A stretch of 64,000 nucleotides of DNA from Clostridium_AW malenominatum (GTDB taxonomy: Bacteria > Bacillota > Clostridia > Clostridiales > Clostridiaceae): contig NZ_BAAACF010000001.1 of NCBI RefSeq assembly GCF_039521365.1, forward strand, positions 1,240,001-1,304,000. The letters run 5' to 3'. A program made the position numbers and the translations under genes. The notes under the pieces are model-generated. The model was not told the origin of the DNA. It made no database searches and was given only the letters and a program-made list of their open reading frames with translations. Below, piece by piece: positions 42,782 through 50,723 of this stretch; position 1 is the stretch's first letter, and every line of letters begins with the position of its first letter.

Positions 42782-44389
42782 ATGAGTGACAGAGGGACCA
42801 CTAAAGGGTTTGCGGTGTTGTCCGCCGCAGGTATGATGGTAAAGGTTTTATCTTTGCTATATATACCTTTTTTAAAAGGAATAATAACAGATGAAGGTTA
42901 TGGCATATATGGAGCTGCTTATTCAGTTTATGTATTTATATTTGTAATTACAAATTCTGGTATTCCTGTTGCTATATCAAAGCTTATCTCAGAGCTTACG
43001 GCAATTAGAAATTATAAAGATGCATTAAAGAGTTTTAAAATATCTAGATTTTTTCTTATGATAATTGGAATATTTATGACTGTAATGATGATTATATTTG
43101 CAAAACCTTTGTCTAAATTAGTTCATTATGAAAAGGCATATTTATCTATATTGGCCCTATCTCCAGCCATATTATTTACCTCTATAGCTTCATCTTATAG
43201 AGGGTATTTTCAAGGATGGGGTAATATGGTACCAACAGCAGTTTCTCAAGTTATAGAACAAATAGCAAATACAATTTTTTCGCTAGTGTTTGCATCTATT
43301 CTTATTAAATATGGAGTAGAAGCAGGGTGTGCAGGGGGTACAATAGGTACATCACTAGGTGCATTTTTTTCAGCGGCTTATTTAATGATTTATTATGAAA
43401 GGCATAAAAAAATTAAGGTACCTAAAGGATATAATGAGTTAGAGGTGGAAAGATATTCTACAGAAGAAATAATGAAAAAGATTGCTGGTTACGGCATACC
43501 AATAACAATTGCAGTGGGAATGACCTACGCGGGTAACTTAATAGATGTAGGTAATACAAAGGCAAGGCTTATGGCAGGAGGACTTCCTGATGCATATGCA
43601 TCTACTCTTTATGGATATTTAGTAAAGTATCAACAACTTATAAATGTTCCTATTGCCATAGTTACTTCTCTTGCAGTGGCTATTTTACCTGCTATTGCTA
43701 GTGCAGCCATATTAAATGATAGAAAAGCAGTAAGAGACAAAATAATGTATGCATTTAGAATATGTTTCTTAGTAGCAATTCCTTCCGCATTTGGACTAGC
43801 TCTTTTAAGCAAAGAAATCTTTTATATGTTAAAGTTTGGAGAAGGGGCTTTCTTAATGCTTTATGGCTCTATTGTGCTAGTACTTATGTCAATAATGCAG
43901 ATTCAAACAACTATATTACAAAGCGTAGGTAAGCTTTATACAGCAACAATCTATTCAATTATTGGAATAATATTTAAAATAGCAGCTAATTATTATCTTA
44001 TTGCAATTCCAGAAATTAATATATTAGGTGCTGTATATGGAAGTATAATTGGATACATAATACCAATATTGTTAAATAATATGATGATACGAAAAACATT
44101 AAAAGTAAAGGTAAGGTTATTTAGAACTTCAATAAAACCACTTATATCATCCTTATTTATGAGCACAGTGGTGTATGGAACACTTAAAGTACTCTTAACT
44201 GCACTTAAATTCATAGAAAGTGGATACACGAAAAATGCAATAGCTACCATTATATCTATAATGGTAGGAGCTTATGCTTATGTGTTTTCATTAGTTCTTA
44301 CAGGAGGAATTAGTGAGGAAGATTTAAATCATATACCTTCTAAATTTAAAAAAATAATGCCAAGTTTCTTATTAAAAAGAATAAGGTAA
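42782..44389 (+). CDS. Polysaccharide/lipid flippase of the MOP superfamily (SpoVB/MurJ-like)
   Basis: 535 residues with about 14 membrane segments. It begins with GFAVLSAAGMMVKVLSLLYIPFLKGIITDEGYGIYGAAYSVY, the usual first two helices of SpoVB/YtgP-type flippases (motif at residues 9-50), and has a central cationic GYGIPITIAVGM segment. It probably moves lipid II or another polyprenyl-linked sugar. AAGGAG precedes the ATG. It converges with a second flippase at 44413, a distant paralogue. Confidence 0.87.
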   Translation: MSDRGTTKGFAVLSAAGMMVKVLSLLYIPFLKGIITDEGYGIYGAAYSVYVFIFVITNSGIPVAISKLISELTAIRNYKDALKSFKISRFFLMIIGIFMTVMMIIFAKPLSKLVHYEKAYLSILALSPAILFTSIASSYRGYFQGWGNMVPTAVSQVIEQIANTIFSLVFASILIKYGVEAGCAGGTIGTSLGAFFSAAYLMIYYERHKKIKVPKGYNELEVERYSTEEIMKKIAGYGIPITIAVGMTYAGNLIDVGNTKARLMAGGLPDAYASTLYGYLVKYQQLINVPIAIVTSLAVAILPAIASAAILNDRKAVRDKIMYAFRICFLVAIPSAFGLALLSKEIFYMLKFGEGAFLMLYGSIVLVLMSIMQIQTTILQSVGKLYTATIYSIIGIIFKIAANYYLIAIPEINILGAVYGSIIGYIIPILLNNMMIRKTLKVKVRLFRTSIKPLISSLFMSTVVYGTLKVLLTALKFIESGYTKNAIATIISIMVGAYAYVFSLVLTGGISEEDLNHIPSKFKKIMPSFLLKRIR

Positions 44390-44391
44390 AG

Positions 44392-44425
44392 AAAAAAGTG
44401 AATAGAAAATTTCTATTCACTTTTT
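44392..44425. terminator. Bidirectional terminator between two flippase genes
   Basis: AAAAAAGTGAATAGAAA (44392-44408) faces TTTCTATTCACTTTTTT to 44425. The palindrome is almost continuous. Confidence 0.85.
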
Positions 44426-45912
44426 TCCGTTACAATCTTACATATATATAATTGAGAAAATCCTACAAAGACTATTATTATATATTTGAGAACCCCTAAG
44501 CTTGTGGGGAGTAAGTTCTTTAATACATTTAGTATGAAATACATAAGCACAGATATTAAGAGTATAATAGTTATACTACTTGCATCAATTTCTAAATGTA
44601 GCTTTTTATTAATCTCTGAAAAATTTAAAATAAGGGTAATAACTGCAGTTATTACAACAGTAATTCCATATCCATATATATTAATCTTAGTAATTCCTAC
44701 TAATATATATAATGAAATAATTTCTAATACTGAAACTATCAAAGAGTTTTTCAATAAAACTCCTTGTTTTCCTAAACCATTTAATACTCCAAAGGTGGTA
44801 GCAGAGGTATAAACAAAGGGAGCTGTAAAAGAAGCTAAAAGTATAAAATTAGATAAATCACTTCTTTTAAATATAAGCATGCCTAATTCTTTAGGGATAG
44901 TTGAACATATTATTAATGTAGAAAGTCCTAAGATAAAACTAATTCTAAAAACATTTTTGATTCTATCTTCTGCTTCCCAACTATTTTTAGTAATTAGACT
45001 TTGGGACAAGTCAGGAATTAATATAATAGAAATTGAATTAATAACTACCATAGGAAAAAAAACCACACTCATACTCATGCCAGATAACTTACCTATTAAA
45101 GAAAGAGCGGAGCTATAATCTATCCCTGAAGACATTAACCTTCGAGGTATTATAAGGGCAGAAACAGTAGATAATCCTGTAGATAAAAATCCGTTAATAG
45201 ATAGTGGAATTGAAACTATTAATACGTTAAATAATAACTGAGCTCTTCCTTCAGAACCTCTAGCGAGAAAGTGTTTTTTACTAGAGCTAATTTTATAAAA
45301 AATATAGAGAAATAATAGACTTATAAGTTCGCCTATAGCTAAGGCTATGTAGGCAATGGTTACAGTATTTCCAATTTCCTTAGAAGGTAAAACTACAGTT
45401 AAAGTTACTATAACTACAATTCTTAAACCCTTTTCTAAAATATCTATTATGGCAGGTATAGATATTTTTGATATGCCATAAAAATATCCCTTTAATATAG
45501 AAGAAAGAGCTACAAATAACATGGCAGGACATATTATTTTCACAGCATTTATGGCTCTAATATCTTTTATGATATTTACACTAATATAATTTGAAGTTAA
45601 GAATACTAAAGTAACAACTATGAGAGACCATATGACGTCAAATAATAAAGTGATATGTATAGTTTTTTTTAAACTTACAAAATCTTTTCTTGCCCAATAT
45701 TCCGCAGAGACTTTTGAAACAGCAGTAACCATACCTCCGCAGATTAAACAAATAAAAAGATTATATATAGGCATTACAAGTCCATATAAGCCTATTCCTT
45801 CAGGGCCTAATTTAAAAGAAAGTATTATAGAAAAAGTAAAGCCTAAAATTCCTGTAATTAAATTTGAGAGAATTAAAAGAAAAGAATTTCTATAAAAAGT
45901 ATCTTTTTTCAC
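44413..45912 (-). CDS. spoVB: Stage V sporulation protein B-like flippase
   Basis: About 499 residues with about 14 membrane segments. The N-terminus is MKKDTFYRNSFLLILSNLITGILGF, and GPEGIGLYGLVMPIYNLF follows. GGMVTAVSKVSAEYW and RRLMSSGIDYSSALSLIGKLSGM are typical of SpoVB. The protein is thought to flip a precursor for spore cortex peptidoglycan. TTAGGAG positions the GTG at 45912; the longer frame to 45939 contains that ribosome site. The gene symbol rests on resemblance to SpoVB rather than to the neighbouring YtgP-like protein. Confidence 0.85.
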   Translation of the reverse strand: MKKDTFYRNSFLLILSNLITGILGFTFSIILSFKLGPEGIGLYGLVMPIYNLFICLICGGMVTAVSKVSAEYWARKDFVSLKKTIHITLLFDVIWSLIVVTLVFLTSNYISVNIIKDIRAINAVKIICPAMLFVALSSILKGYFYGISKISIPAIIDILEKGLRIVVIVTLTVVLPSKEIGNTVTIAYIALAIGELISLLFLYIFYKISSSKKHFLARGSEGRAQLLFNVLIVSIPLSINGFLSTGLSTVSALIIPRRLMSSGIDYSSALSLIGKLSGMSMSVVFFPMVVINSISIILIPDLSQSLITKNSWEAEDRIKNVFRISFILGLSTLIICSTIPKELGMLIFKRSDLSNFILLASFTAPFVYTSATTFGVLNGLGKQGVLLKNSLIVSVLEIISLYILVGITKINIYGYGITVVITAVITLILNFSEINKKLHLEIDASSITIILLISVLMYFILNVLKNLLPTSLGVLKYIIIVFVGFSQLYICKIVTEKSE

Positions 45913-46022
45913 TACTATAACTCCTAATATTATTAACATTAATTAATATTCTAAAAATGCTATTAATATTACTAGTATTAGATTAATAGATATTTAGATT
46001 ACTAGATTGCTAGATAATGTAG

Positions 46023-46065
46023 AAATTCCTCTAGACTTTCTATAATGAAAATTCTAGAGGAATTT
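46023..46065. terminator. Hairpin downstream of the LysM gene
   Basis: 13-bp perfect stem AAATTCCTCTAGA (46023-46035) / TCTAGAGGAATTT (46053-46065) with a 17-nt loop. The sequence between here and 45940 is AT-rich with degenerate TAGATTA-like repeats and no gene. Confidence 0.65.
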
Positions 46066-46107
46066 TGTCCGTATCTAAGAAACTAAAAATCTAAAAACTA
46101 AAAAACT

Positions 46108-46971
46108 TTATTGAGTTTGTCCATTTGCAATTCTTATATTTGATTGGTGAGAGGGGGAAATTTGTCCTGTGTTATGGCTTGTACTATTGTAAAAATATAA
46201 ATCGAAATGACCATCTACTCCATTATCGAAAATATTAGTTGTTGAGTGAGGCATGCCAGACATGCTAACAGCCATTTGATATAATTTTCCTCCTTGTGTA
46301 AAAGTTAAAATCATTGGTCTACTACTCCAGGTCCAAGTTGGAAAGATTTTTTTTATGTTGTCAGTATCTGATTTAGTTAATGGAATTACATCTGAGTGAT
46401 TTGAGCCTCCATAATATTTAATTTTAAAAGTAATACCTGACTTTAAATCTTTGAGAGTACCTACCGTATCAACTGTAAATAATCTTCGGCCATTTTGCCA
46501 GTCATACATATCTCCGTAATTGTTATTTATTTTAGGTTTTAACATAGTTATTCCAAGAGGAGATACAACTCCATTAGAATTCACAGGAATAGTTAGTATT
46601 TGACCAGGAGATATATTGTTGTTATTAATATAATTACTCTTGCTTATAGCCTCCATGGTTGTATTATAGTTCTTACTAATGGACCAAAGGTTGTCCCCCC
46701 ACTTAACGGTATAATTAACCTTAGAAACACTTTCTTTAGTAGAAGTAATTCTATTATCCTGTACCATTAGTTTTTGTCCGGCATAAATAGTATTAGAAGA
46801 TAATTTATTAATTTTCATTATTTGATCTACTGAGGTATTATATTTTAAAGATAATTTCCATAGAGAATCGCCCCATAATACATTGTGATTTATTAGATTT
46901 GAATTTGCGCGAGCTTTAAAGGGTGAGCTTAATAACAGTAGAATTGTTAAAGTTATAACTTTCTTATTCAT
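46108..46971 (-). CDS. LysM-repeat secreted protein
   Basis: About 287 residues. A signal peptide (MNKKVITLTILLLLSSPFKARA) is followed by two LysM domains (about 28-70 and 85-128). Both start with WGDSLW or WGDNLW, the usual GDTLW motif, and end YAGQKLMV or SPGQILTIP. The C-terminal domain (about 135-287) has a hydrophobic, Trp-rich beta pattern (TWTWSSRPMILTF, GVDGHFDLYFYNS) that I have not linked to a named enzyme. LysM binds peptidoglycan, so the protein is likely wall- or spore-associated. GGAGAG precedes ATG 46971. Confidence 0.83.
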   Translation of the reverse strand: MNKKVITLTILLLLSSPFKARANSNLINHNVLWGDSLWKLSLKYNTSVDQIMKINKLSSNTIYAGQKLMVQDNRITSTKESVSKVNYTVKWGDNLWSISKNYNTTMEAISKSNYINNNNISPGQILTIPVNSNGVVSPLGITMLKPKINNNYGDMYDWQNGRRLFTVDTVGTLKDLKSGITFKIKYYGGSNHSDVIPLTKSDTDNIKKIFPTWTWSSRPMILTFTQGGKLYQMAVSMSGMPHSTTNIFDNGVDGHFDLYFYNSTSHNTGQISPSHQSNIRIANGQTQ

Positions 46972-47192
46972 CAAATCACTCTCCAATTTATTTTTATTCT
47001 ATTATATAAGAAAATTTAGAATATTATAAGGAGTAAATGAGACCAGTTATGGGAACTGTTTCCGGAAAACTAATTTAAATATTTATATATAGCTATTTAA
47101 AAAGTTGAATAATTAATGTATAATTTTATAAAAAAAAACACTATAATATATAGAAGTATAGTTACTTTTAACAAAAAAGGAGAAATTATTAA

Positions 47193-47909
47193 ATGGAAAA
47201 TAATAAAATAGAAAAAACCTATGGTGGTGCTTTAAGAGGAGTATTTTATGCTGTTAATCCTTTAAAGAAAAAATTTCTTAAAACTTATTGCACTGTTCAT
47301 AAGTTTATAACCTTACAGTCCTTAGAAGTATTGAAGAACGATGGCTATAAAGAAGAATATGAGTTTTTTAAAGGATATATAGGTTATATTAACGAAGGAA
47401 CTACTTGGGCGGATCAAGATTTTAAGAGTTCTAATCACTTTTTTCACTTTAGTAAAGGAAAAGGACTTTATGGATTCTCTAATGCTTTAACTGAGTGTAG
47501 AAAATACTACGAGACTTCTATAGGTTATATTAATGAAGGAGATATTCCAAAGTCTATGTTTTATTTAGGCGCTGCATGCCATTTAATTCAAGATGTAACA
47601 GTCCCTCAGCATGTTAATAATAAATTATTAAAAAACCATAGAAAATTTGAACTATGGATAATAAGTAAATTATTAAATGACTATGCTTTCATGGCGGATA
47701 GCGGAGTTGTTAGATATAAAGACTTAGATAGCTACATAATTAACAATGCTTTTTTAGCTAATAATACTTATTTAAAAAATATTAGTAACAAAAATGTTGA
47801 AGAAAGATATTATGCTGTAGCGTCCACTATTTTAAAAGCTGCTCAAAGAACTACAGCAGGTTTTATGATAGATTATTATGAAGCGATAAAAAACAATCAT
47901 GTTAAGTAG
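47193..47909 (+). CDS. Zinc-dependent phospholipase C-like protein without signal peptide
   Basis: 238 residues. The zinc ligands of the clostridial alpha-toxin / B. cereus PLC family can be placed: His36, Asp74 or Asp76, His82 or His85, then His130-x3-Asp134-x5-His140-x8-His149-x3-Glu153. In alpha-toxin the last ligands have nearly the same spacing. FYLGAACHLIQDVTVPQHV is the family core. Unlike secreted relatives there is no signal peptide, so the N-terminal Trp that normally ligates zinc after cleavage is absent, as is the C-terminal membrane-binding domain. AAAGGAG precedes the ATG. Function is uncertain; an intracellular or spore-stage phospholipase is possible. Confidence 0.82.
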   Translation: MENNKIEKTYGGALRGVFYAVNPLKKKFLKTYCTVHKFITLQSLEVLKNDGYKEEYEFFKGYIGYINEGTTWADQDFKSSNHFFHFSKGKGLYGFSNALTECRKYYETSIGYINEGDIPKSMFYLGAACHLIQDVTVPQHVNNKLLKNHRKFELWIISKLLNDYAFMADSGVVRYKDLDSYIINNAFLANNTYLKNISNKNVEERYYAVASTILKAAQRTTAGFMIDYYEAIKNNHVK

Positions 47910-47918
47910 AACTAAAAA

Positions 47919-47945
47919 AATCCTCTATTTTAGAGGATTTTTTTA
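47919..47945 (+). terminator. Terminator after the phospholipase-like gene
   Basis: AATCCTCTA (47919-47927) / TAGAGGATT (47931-47939), then TTTTTT. Confidence 0.85.
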
Positions 47946-47983
47946 CTTTGAGAAGAATTAAAATATGTAAGGAGGTGAGGGTT

Positions 47984-48490
47984 TTGACCAAAGAAATTAT
48001 GCTTGATTTAAGAGAATTAAAAATTGAGGGAGATGTATTGGACGTAGTAAGTGGTAACTATGGCTCTATATTTAACTTAATAAAACGAGGGCCAGAATAC
48101 GATGAGTTAGATTATATAGATGGAAAGAGAAATGAAAAGGATATAAAAGAAAATCATTATGATAATTGTGTATTATTTTTTACTATAAATTCTTTATTTA
48201 AAAGGAGAGAAAAAAATGATTTATTTAAAGGTATAAGTCAATACTTAAAAGATGATGGAGTTCTATACATATGGGATTTTGATAAAGGGTACAATAAAAT
48301 GTTTAACTGTAAAATAAATGTTTTACTTCCTGAGGATATAACAAAAGAAATAGTAATTAAGGATAATAATTTGTTTAAAAATAATTCAAAAAAGAGTAAT
48401 TTACAAATGTTTAACAAATACTTTACTATAGAGGACATGTGGGATAAGGATGGTTTATATTATATTAAAGGTAAGAAGAGAAAAATTTAG
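47984..48490 (+). CDS. Divergent SAM-dependent methyltransferase-like protein
   Basis: About 168 residues from TTG 47984 behind AAGGAGGTGAGG, an unusually strong ribosome site. GDVLDVVSGNYGSIFNLI resembles a Rossmann motif I with part of the glycine pattern lost. HYDNCVLFFTINSLF and YLKDDGVLYIWDF match motif II/III and the strand with which class I methyltransferases end a search. Catalytic competence is doubtful. It is 12 nt upstream of a B12-radical SAM gene and likely shares its transcript. Confidence 0.55.
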   Translation: MTKEIMLDLRELKIEGDVLDVVSGNYGSIFNLIKRGPEYDELDYIDGKRNEKDIKENHYDNCVLFFTINSLFKRREKNDLFKGISQYLKDDGVLYIWDFDKGYNKMFNCKINVLLPEDITKEIVIKDNNLFKNNSKKSNLQMFNKYFTIEDMWDKDGLYYIKGKKRKI

Positions 48491-48502
48491 TAGGAGGAAA
48501 AA

Positions 48503-50218
48503 ATGAAAGTATTATTAACAGCATTAAATGCAAAATATATTCACAGTAATTTAGCTATAAGATATTTAAAAGCATACACAGAGGATTTAAATTATGACTG
48601 CTGTATTAAAGAATTCTCAATAAATGATAATACAGAAAGAATTATTCAAAGCATAATTTCCGAAGAACCTGATGTAGTAGGTTTTTCTTGTTATATTTGG
48701 AACATAGAGTATATAGAGAGAATAGCTACATTAATAAAGCTAATAAGAAAAGATATAATAATTATTTTAGGGGGACCCGAAGTATCATATGATCCAAGGA
48801 GTTATTTAGAAAAAGGATACTGTGACTATATAATTGCGGGAGAAGGAGAAAAAACATATAGAGAATTTATATTATATATAATAGAAGGAATTTCTAAAGG
48901 AGAGGAAAATACATCAGAAATTAGCTGCATAAAAGGATTAAGTTATATTAGAAATGGCTACATAGAAAATGAAGATAGAGAGCTAATGGATATGAATAAA
49001 ATAGCTTTTCCATATAAGGCTGACGAAGATTTAAATAATAAAATTGTATATTATGAAGCCTCTAGAGGATGTCCTTTTGGATGTAAATATTGTTTGTCTT
49101 CAACAGTAAGAGGGGTTAGATTTTTAGAAACAGAGAGAGTAAAAAAAGAGTTACAGTTTTTCATAGACAAAAATGTTAGATTGGTAAAGTTTGTAGATAG
49201 AACATTTAATTGTAATAGTAAGTTTTCTAAGGATATATGGAGTTTTCTTATAAATAATAATACTGATACTACATTTCACTTTGAAATATCAGCAGATATT
49301 TTAACAAAGGAAGAATTAGAGATTTTAAGGGAAGCACCGGTAGGGAGATTTCAGTTCGAGGTAGGGGTGCAGACTACCAATGAAAAGGTTCTTAAAAATA
49401 TTAATAGGCAAATTAATTTTGATGATATTAAAGTTAAAGTAGATGAGCTTATGAAGATGAAAAATATAAAACAACATTTAGATTTAATTGCAGGGTTGCC
49501 AGGAGAGGATTATGAGTCTTTTATAAAATCTTTTAATGATTTATATTCAATAGAGCCAGAAGAAATACAGCTAGGATTTTTAAAACTTTTGAAGGGATCC
49601 CAAATGAGAAAAGAGGCAGATTTATGGGGTATGGTTTATTCACCTTATGCGCCCTATGAAATATTGAAAAATAATCATATATCTTACGAAGAAATGGTTA
49701 AACTAAAAAGAGTAGAAGAAATGGTAGATAAGTATTATAATTCTGGTAAGTTTAAAACAATTATTAAATATTTTTTAAGCAAATTTTCTAATCCATTTTC
49801 CTTTTACCACGCTTTAGGTGAATATTTTTATATTAAAGGATATTTATCTAGGAGTATTTCTTCATCAGATTACTACAAAGTTTTCTTGGAATTCAATGAG
49901 GAGGTTCTAAGGGAAGAGAATCATGTTATAAGAGAAATAGTAAAATTTGATTATTTGTTGTTTAACAAAAAAAGATGGCTTCCAAGTTTTTTAAATAGAG
50001 AAGAGGATAAGAATTTAAACAGAGAATTTTTAAAGAAAGCAGAAGAAGCGGGATTAATTGATAAAAGTGAATCCAATAATTATCATATAGAAAAATTCAC
50101 TGTAGATATACATGAATTTATTGATAAATCAATAATTCATAAGGGCGATTATTATGTTTTATTTAAGGAAAATCATAATAATTTTTCTAGAAAAATAAAT
50201 GACATCATAAAAAAATAG
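48503..50218 (+). CDS. B12-binding-domain radical SAM protein (DUF4080-like)
   Basis: 571 residues. The N-terminal half is a cobalamin-binding Rossmann domain (MKVLLTALNAKYIHSNLAI ... IILGGPEVSYD). The radical SAM cysteines are Cys190, Cys194 and Cys197 in RGCPFGCKYCLSS, and an elongated TIM barrel follows with VGVQTTNEKVLKNINR and LDLIAGLPGEDYESF. The C-terminal 170 residues form a DUF4080-type region. The family is widespread in clostridia and its substrate is unknown. AGGAGG precedes the ATG. Confidence 0.88.
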   Translation: MKVLLTALNAKYIHSNLAIRYLKAYTEDLNYDCCIKEFSINDNTERIIQSIISEEPDVVGFSCYIWNIEYIERIATLIKLIRKDIIIILGGPEVSYDPRSYLEKGYCDYIIAGEGEKTYREFILYIIEGISKGEENTSEISCIKGLSYIRNGYIENEDRELMDMNKIAFPYKADEDLNNKIVYYEASRGCPFGCKYCLSSTVRGVRFLETERVKKELQFFIDKNVRLVKFVDRTFNCNSKFSKDIWSFLINNNTDTTFHFEISADILTKEELEILREAPVGRFQFEVGVQTTNEKVLKNINRQINFDDIKVKVDELMKMKNIKQHLDLIAGLPGEDYESFIKSFNDLYSIEPEEIQLGFLKLLKGSQMRKEADLWGMVYSPYAPYEILKNNHISYEEMVKLKRVEEMVDKYYNSGKFKTIIKYFLSKFSNPFSFYHALGEYFYIKGYLSRSISSSDYYKVFLEFNEEVLREENHVIREIVKFDYLLFNKKRWLPSFLNREEDKNLNREFLKKAEEAGLIDKSESNNYHIEKFTVDIHEFIDKSIIHKGDYYVLFKENHNNFSRKINDIIKK

Positions 50219-50297
50219 TTGAAATAGCAAATAAACTGTAGTAATCTAGTAGACAATTCAGTTATGAGATAATTTGAAATTTGATAAATAATTTGTA

Positions 50298-50327
50298 TTG
50301 ATTAAATTGTGTTATAGGTATTATAAT
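50298..50327 (+). promoter_or_regulatory. Promoter of the V-ATPase operon
   Basis: TTGATT (50298-50303), 18-nt spacer, TATAAT (50322-50327), 84 bp before the first start codon. The rest of 50219-50410 shows nothing else that I can name. Confidence 0.65.
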
Positions 50328-50410
50328 AGGGTATAAAATGGATGATTAATTTAATAATCTTCAAAAATATCAAATATTAACAGTAAAATTACAATTAAGG
50401 AGGTGTTATC

Positions 50411-50722
50411 TTGGCTCTAGAGGCTTTAAATAGCATAAAAAATGCTGAATCTAAAGGTGAAGAATTAATAAAAAATGCTCAACAAGAAAGCAAAAATATT
50501 ATTAAAAATGCAGAAGGAGCAGCAAATGCAGAGTATAAGAAAATTGTAGATGAAGCTAACATTTTAGCGAATAACATCATATCAGACGCTTTAAAAGAAG
50601 GTGAAAAAGTAGCTGCAACTATAAGGGAGGAGGCTGAAAAGAATGTAAGTGATATAGTTAATGTATCACAGGAAAAAATAGAAAATGCTATTAAATTAAT
50701 AGTCGAGAGGATAGTGAAGTAA
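50411..50722 (+). CDS. V-type ATPase subunit G/H (peripheral stalk coiled coil)
   Basis: 103 residues from TTG behind AAGGAGG. The protein is almost wholly helical with Ala/Glu/Lys heptads (SIKNAESKGEELIKNAQQES), as expected for the stalk subunit (NtpF/AhaH) that pairs with subunit E. It is first in a nine-gene operon with the order G/H-I-K-E-C-F-A-B-D. Its stop is followed 1 nt later by subunit I. Confidence 0.85.
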   Translation: MALEALNSIKNAESKGEELIKNAQQESKNIIKNAEGAANAEYKKIVDEANILANNIISDALKEGEKVAATIREEAEKNVSDIVNVSQEKIENAIKLIVERIVK

Positions 50723-50723
50723 T

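Noticed and set aside
47037..47078. A 13-codon leader peptide (MRPVMGTVSGKLI) behind AAGGAG
   Set aside because: The ribosome site is too close to the ATG, the peptide has no informative codon run, and no attenuator follows. The nearby TTTCCGGAAA palindrome was noted but is too short to interpret.
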